From: Desulfocicer vacuolatum DSM 3385
GTDB lineage: Bacteria > Desulfobacterota > Desulfobacteria > Desulfobacterales > SURF-7
Assembly (NCBI GenBank): GCA_945870015.1
Contig: CAMBQS010000088.1
Span: 1-10,380 of the forward strand
Length of the DNA: 10,380 nucleotides
Direction: 5' to 3'
Under the pieces are notes generated by a model, which worked only from the letters and a program-made list of their open reading frames with translations, did no database searches and was not told the DNA's origin. A program made the translations under genes and the position numbers. Positions within the stretch are counted from its first letter, which is position 1. Each line of letters starts with the position of its first letter. Positions 7,146-10,380 of the stretch are shown here, one piece after another.

Positions 7146-7237
7146 AATTCAGCTTCACAATCCTGAGGCAAACGACTCTGTTTTGATGAAATTGAACCTC
7201 CCTGTTTCCGGGCAGGGCATAACGGGGAAAAATATCT

Positions 7238-7242
7238 GGAGG
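7238..7242 (+). promoter_or_regulatory. Strong ribosome binding site of the miniprotein gene
   Basis: GGAGG followed by six A and then ATG at 7249. This near-optimal site is the main reason to accept the 31-codon frame and to prefer this start over the in-frame ATG at 7186, which has no site. Confidence 0.7.
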
Positions 7243-7248
7243 AAAAAA

Positions 7249-7344
7249 ATGATACAAAGAATATTTGACTATCTATTGGAATGCATGTTCATGTTCGTCA
7301 TTCTCAGTGTATCTGTTCTGGGAACACTGGTTGTGGGCTTGTAA
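7249..7344 (+). CDS. 31-residue single-span membrane miniprotein
   Basis: The frame encodes a short polar start MIQRIFDYLLEC followed by an unbroken hydrophobic stretch FMFVILSVSVLGTLVVGL (14-31) that ends at the stop codon. This is the right length for one transmembrane helix, with Arg4 on the cytoplasmic side and the C terminus at or beyond the far face. GGAGG six bases upstream gives strong translation. I recognise no family. Its size and build resemble small membrane proteins such as stress-induced peptides or subunits of larger complexes, but there is no sequence evidence for any of these. It is the last plus-strand gene before the convergent UPF0182 gene and lies 103 bases after the 57-residue gene, so the two may share a transcript. 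Confidence 0.6.
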   Translation: MIQRIFDYLLECMFMFVILSVSVLGTLVVGL

Positions 7345-7390
7345 ATAATTCCATTTGAAAAAATATGTTGTCACTATATTGGGTCACATA

Positions 7391-7416
7391 AAGGGCAGGC
7401 ACAGGGGCCTGCCCTT
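7391..7416. repeat. Perfect 10-bp palindrome, REP-like or bidirectional terminator stem
   Basis: AAGGGCAGGC (7391-7400) and GCCTGCCCTT (7407-7416) are exact reverse complements around ACAGGG. It is GC-rich against an AT-rich background and sits between convergent genes. Neither side has a T-tract, so it is not a canonical Rho-independent terminator. Its appearance resembles dispersed intergenic palindromes of the GGGCAGGC...GCCTGCCC kind; whether it recurs in the genome cannot be seen from one copy. Confidence 0.6.
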
Positions 7417-7471
7417 ACGAATCATGCCATCTTGATCGTAAAATGGAATAGATCGTTTTGAATTGGTTCCG

Positions 7472-10288
7472 CTATATGGTGTTCACTTCTTCAGGCTCCT
7501 GAGATGGTTCTTTTTCCACTTCTGGATTATCCATCTTCTCTTCAGAGGACTCGGCTGCAGGACCTTCTTTTTCATCAGGAGGATTGACATCCAATTTTTC
7601 CAGATCTTCCGGCCTTGAAATTTCTGAATCCTTCTCTTGTTTATCTGTCTCTTGTTTTTCCATGGGATCCGTCAGATTTTCAGCTTCCGTCTTTACCGGT
7701 TCAGTCTGCTCTGCAGCGGTTGGGAATCGTTTTTTTTGCCGCTCTATTCTTTTTTCAAGTTTTCCTTCCAACGCCTCGATCGCTTCCTCGAGAGATGATG
7801 CCATTGCAACAACCTCTCCCTGACTTACGATCAACCGTTTTAATTCCGGTATCTTCAGGCGTGTCGCTGAACTCAGATAGACCGGCTGAATATACAACAC
7901 AATTTTTCCAACCGGCAGGATAATCATCCGGCCTCGGATCACTGTAGATCCTGCCTGGTCCCAAAGGGTAAGCTGCTGGGAAATATCCGTATCCTGATCA
8001 ATCAGCGTGTTGATCTGCGAAGGACCGTAAACCTGAATCCCCTTTGGAAACGTATAGATGAAAATCTTGCCGTAATTTTTGCCGTCACATCCTGCAATCG
8101 CCAGTGCACTTAAATTGCTTCTTCCAATCGGACTCAAAGGACTTACTAGCAGAAATTCCTGTTTTTCAGGATCGATCAAATTCAATGTAAGATGATATGG
8201 CTCCATAGGAACAGGCTGGTTTTCAGAGGAAGGCCTGGGCAGTTCCCAGGCATCTTCATGAATATAAAACATCTCCGGATCTGGTTGATGATAATCCCCG
8301 TACATGGCCAACTGACAGCCAAAAAGATCTTTGGGATAATACAGGTGCTGCTTCAGCTCCGTATCCAGGCTATCAAGAGGCTTTAACAGATTTGGATAAA
8401 TTACATCATACGTCCGGATAATCGGATCATCTTTCGAGGCAATATAATAATCGATCGATCCATTATATGCATCCACAACAATTTTAACGGAGTTTCGAAT
8501 ATAATTGAATTTCCCTTCGAATGGCTGAGAATTGGGATAGAGTCCGGAAACCGTATAGGCATCCTGAATCCAGAAAAGTCCTTTGGATGTGGTCACAATG
8601 TAAGGATCATCATCCAGAAGGAAAAAAGGCGTCAGCAACCGGATGGCTTCCCGGATGTTCCGTCGGAATAAAATCCGGCTTTTTTCCATGGTCTTGGTTG
8701 TGGTAATGATATTCCGGTCCTCAAAGTAGGCAGCAAACAATACCTTCTCAAATAAGGACGAAAGCGGTATTCCTCCGTTTCCTTCATAGTTTACCAGTGC
8801 GTTGGCTTCATCATTGGGATGATCGATCTCTCCCTCTTCGTTGGGCACAATGGCGTAGTCATATTGGCCCAGCCCATAATAGATACCCGGATTCGTTACC
8901 TGCATACCGTAATCTGACTTGATGGGCATGTCACGGAGAAACCAGGTCATGGATTCATCTCCTCCCTGGGCAGCAGGGGTCATGACAATACCGTATCCGT
9001 GAGTATACTGAAGGTGTTTGCTCTGCCAGGTCCGGGCGGAATCCGGAAGATTTCGAAGATCCAGTTCCCTGGGAGCCAGATATACCTGCTGATATCGGCC
9101 GGAAACATTATACCGCCCGACATCCACCCCATGAAAATCATAATAGGGTTTAATCCCCTGGATCTGTTTGTACACATCATCCAGAAGGGTACTGTCCCAG
9201 ACAGGGATGTTACGAAGATTTTCCCGGACACTCGGATTTTCAATGATATTATATGTCTGTTCAATATCATATCGGGTCTTTGTGATCCCGGTTAAATCAT
9301 ACGCAGCCAGGGTGGACTGAATGTTGTTTTCAATATAAGGCTTTTCATATGCAACGACATTGGCCTCTATCAGGTTTTCTTCAATCTGCCTGGGTAAAAA
9401 ATCAGAATTTGTTCCAACCAGGGAAATCACCAGCAGTATGCCAAAAACAATGATTTTCTTAACCCCTCTCCCCTTTGCCATGTAATAGACAACCGAAACC
9501 GCCGTACAGATAAAAAAGATTGCCGAGCATACAATCAGCGGCAGGATAATCACCATCTCTGTCCATCCCGGACCAAAGAAATGAGGCTGATGCTTGTCTG
9601 TGTAAAGAAGAGAGTATCCCTGCAATACAAATCCCCAGACCTGGATGGCTACCGCAAACAGAAGCAGCAGGTTGACATGAATTTTTGCACCTGCCGGAAA
9701 ATCCCGGTCATTTCTTTTCAGAATCCTTCTTTCAATCCAGTACAAAAAGGCGATACTGATCAGCAGAAGCAGAGAAATCAATAACAGCTCGTTCTGAATG
9801 AGCTTGAAAAACGGAAAGGAAAATAGATAAAAACTGATATCATGTCCGAAAACCGGGTCTTTTACCCCGGAAGCCTTGCCAAATAGAAACAACAATCCCT
9901 TTTCCCATTGCTGGTAAAAAGGCAGGGCAATCGGAATGGCCAGACCAATGGAAAGGGGGAAATAGATTTTCATGGACCCGGATCGAAACATCTCAATGAG
10001 TTTGCGATAGGTTTTCTGATTTACATCCAATGCGGATGTGGCCCCGAGAAATCGGGAGGCGATCCAGAAATTGAAAAAAAAGATGCCGAAGAACAGGGCA
10101 ATAATCCCGCCAAATGTCACATATTTATAGAGAAATCGCTGCCAGAAGTAAAACTCATACCCAATGGATTTGAACCACAATCGATCTATGAAAAAATCAA
10201 GTGACCGAAAGGTGAAACCCAGGTAAAAAATGACGCCAATAACAATAAGGCTTCCCAGAAGGAGGGTTAATTTTATTAAATTCCGCAT
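7472..10288 (-). CDS. UPF0182 family multi-pass membrane protein
   Basis: A 938-residue integral membrane protein of the UPF0182 family (COG1615), whose biochemical role is not established. Seven hydrophobic spans lie in the first 300 residues (about 5-25, 57-78, 107-125, 162-184, 204-226, 245-270, 277-293), with the family motif DPVFGHDISFYLF (144-156) between spans three and four. A large, probably extracytoplasmic domain follows, carrying typical family blocks: IKPYYDFHGVDVGRY, LQYTHGYGIVMTPA, PGIYYGLGQYDY and LLDDDPYIVTT. The last 83 residues (from about 856) are low-complexity and rich in Glu, Lys, Pro and Asp, probably disordered; such tails vary between relatives. The length is normal for the family. 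The ATG at 10288 follows AAGGAAA, fits the first membrane span and leaves a normal 5' spacer. It is convergent with the small plus-strand genes and appears to be transcribed alone here. Confidence 0.94.
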   Translation of the reverse strand: MRNLIKLTLLLGSLIVIGVIFYLGFTFRSLDFFIDRLWFKSIGYEFYFWQRFLYKYVTFGGIIALFFGIFFFNFWIASRFLGATSALDVNQKTYRKLIEMFRSGSMKIYFPLSIGLAIPIALPFYQQWEKGLLFLFGKASGVKDPVFGHDISFYLFSFPFFKLIQNELLLISLLLLISIAFLYWIERRILKRNDRDFPAGAKIHVNLLLLFAVAIQVWGFVLQGYSLLYTDKHQPHFFGPGWTEMVIILPLIVCSAIFFICTAVSVVYYMAKGRGVKKIIVFGILLVISLVGTNSDFLPRQIEENLIEANVVAYEKPYIENNIQSTLAAYDLTGITKTRYDIEQTYNIIENPSVRENLRNIPVWDSTLLDDVYKQIQGIKPYYDFHGVDVGRYNVSGRYQQVYLAPRELDLRNLPDSARTWQSKHLQYTHGYGIVMTPAAQGGDESMTWFLRDMPIKSDYGMQVTNPGIYYGLGQYDYAIVPNEEGEIDHPNDEANALVNYEGNGGIPLSSLFEKVLFAAYFEDRNIITTTKTMEKSRILFRRNIREAIRLLTPFFLLDDDPYIVTTSKGLFWIQDAYTVSGLYPNSQPFEGKFNYIRNSVKIVVDAYNGSIDYYIASKDDPIIRTYDVIYPNLLKPLDSLDTELKQHLYYPKDLFGCQLAMYGDYHQPDPEMFYIHEDAWELPRPSSENQPVPMEPYHLTLNLIDPEKQEFLLVSPLSPIGRSNLSALAIAGCDGKNYGKIFIYTFPKGIQVYGPSQINTLIDQDTDISQQLTLWDQAGSTVIRGRMIILPVGKIVLYIQPVYLSSATRLKIPELKRLIVSQGEVVAMASSLEEAIEALEGKLEKRIERQKKRFPTAAEQTEPVKTEAENLTDPMEKQETDKQEKDSEISRPEDLEKLDVNPPDEKEGPAAESSEEKMDNPEVEKEPSQEPEEVNTI

Positions 10289-10329
10289 GTTTTTTCCTTT
10301 TCCTGTGTCGATATTTCAATACAGATATC

Positions 10330-10358
10330 ATTATATCATTCAGAAATACAAGATTGTA
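10330..10358 (-). promoter_or_regulatory. Probable promoter of the UPF0182 gene
   Basis: Read on the minus strand, TATAAT lies at 10335-10330, about 40 bases upstream of the start codon. The hexamer 17 bases further upstream is TACAAT, a poor -35. It overlaps a 14-base perfect palindrome, ATACAAGATTGTAT (10346-10359), which could bind an activator compensating for the weak -35. Confidence 0.5.
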
Positions 10359-10380
10359 TATAATAATTTTTTTTTGGGGG

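Noticed and set aside
7200..7217. CCCTG...CAGGG hairpin as a terminator between the small genes
   Set aside because: Only 5 bp of stem and no following T-tract.
10367..10380. T9G5 run at the window edge
   Set aside because: A simple homopolymer stretch cut by the window end; nothing can be inferred without the neighbouring sequence.

Overview
This window looks like a piece of chromosome from a Gram-negative bacterium of moderate GC content (estimated by eye in the mid-40s percent). The protein set fits a Desulfobacterota (Desulfobacteraceae-like) genome: an enterobacterial-type aspartate-semialdehyde dehydrogenase, a lipoprotein form of SppA, a short self-cleaving S24 repressor and a UPF0182 membrane protein. 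That assignment comes from protein style only and is tentative. I see no rRNA, tRNA, CRISPR array, transposase or other clear mobile element.

Layout. (1) Positions 1-2877: a secreted penicillin-acylase-family Ntn-hydrolase on the minus strand, closed by a strong Rho-independent terminator (138-175). (2) Positions 2878-3338: a divergent intergenic region with a near-consensus sigma70 promoter (TTGACA-17-TATACT) reading into asd. (3) Positions 3339-5562: a probable two-gene plus-strand unit, asd then sppA, 82 bases apart with no terminator between them. (4) Positions 5631-5957: a 108-residue orphan gene on the minus strand, convergent with sppA and divergent from the next gene. (5) Positions 6098-7344: a compact regulatory region. 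It contains a LexA/CI-like S24 repressor whose own promoter is overlapped by a perfect 9-bp inverted repeat, then a very AT-rich spacer, a 57-codon gene with a good ribosome binding site, and a 31-codon single-span membrane miniprotein gene with an excellent one. (6) Positions 7391-7416: a perfect 10-bp palindrome between convergent genes. (7) Positions 7472-10288: a 938-residue UPF0182 membrane protein on the minus strand with an acidic C-terminal tail and a TATAAT-type promoter upstream.

How the genes may work together. The housekeeping parts are mostly independent: Asd supplies the lysine/diaminopimelate, threonine and methionine branches, SppA degrades leftover signal peptides, and the acylase acts outside the cytoplasm on an amide substrate that cannot be named from sequence. 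The part most worth a second look is 5631-7344. Here an intact autoproteolytic repressor is flanked by three small unrecognised genes, one of them a tiny membrane peptide. This could be a damage-inducible cassette, but that is inference; only the gene structures and the inverted repeats are seen directly.
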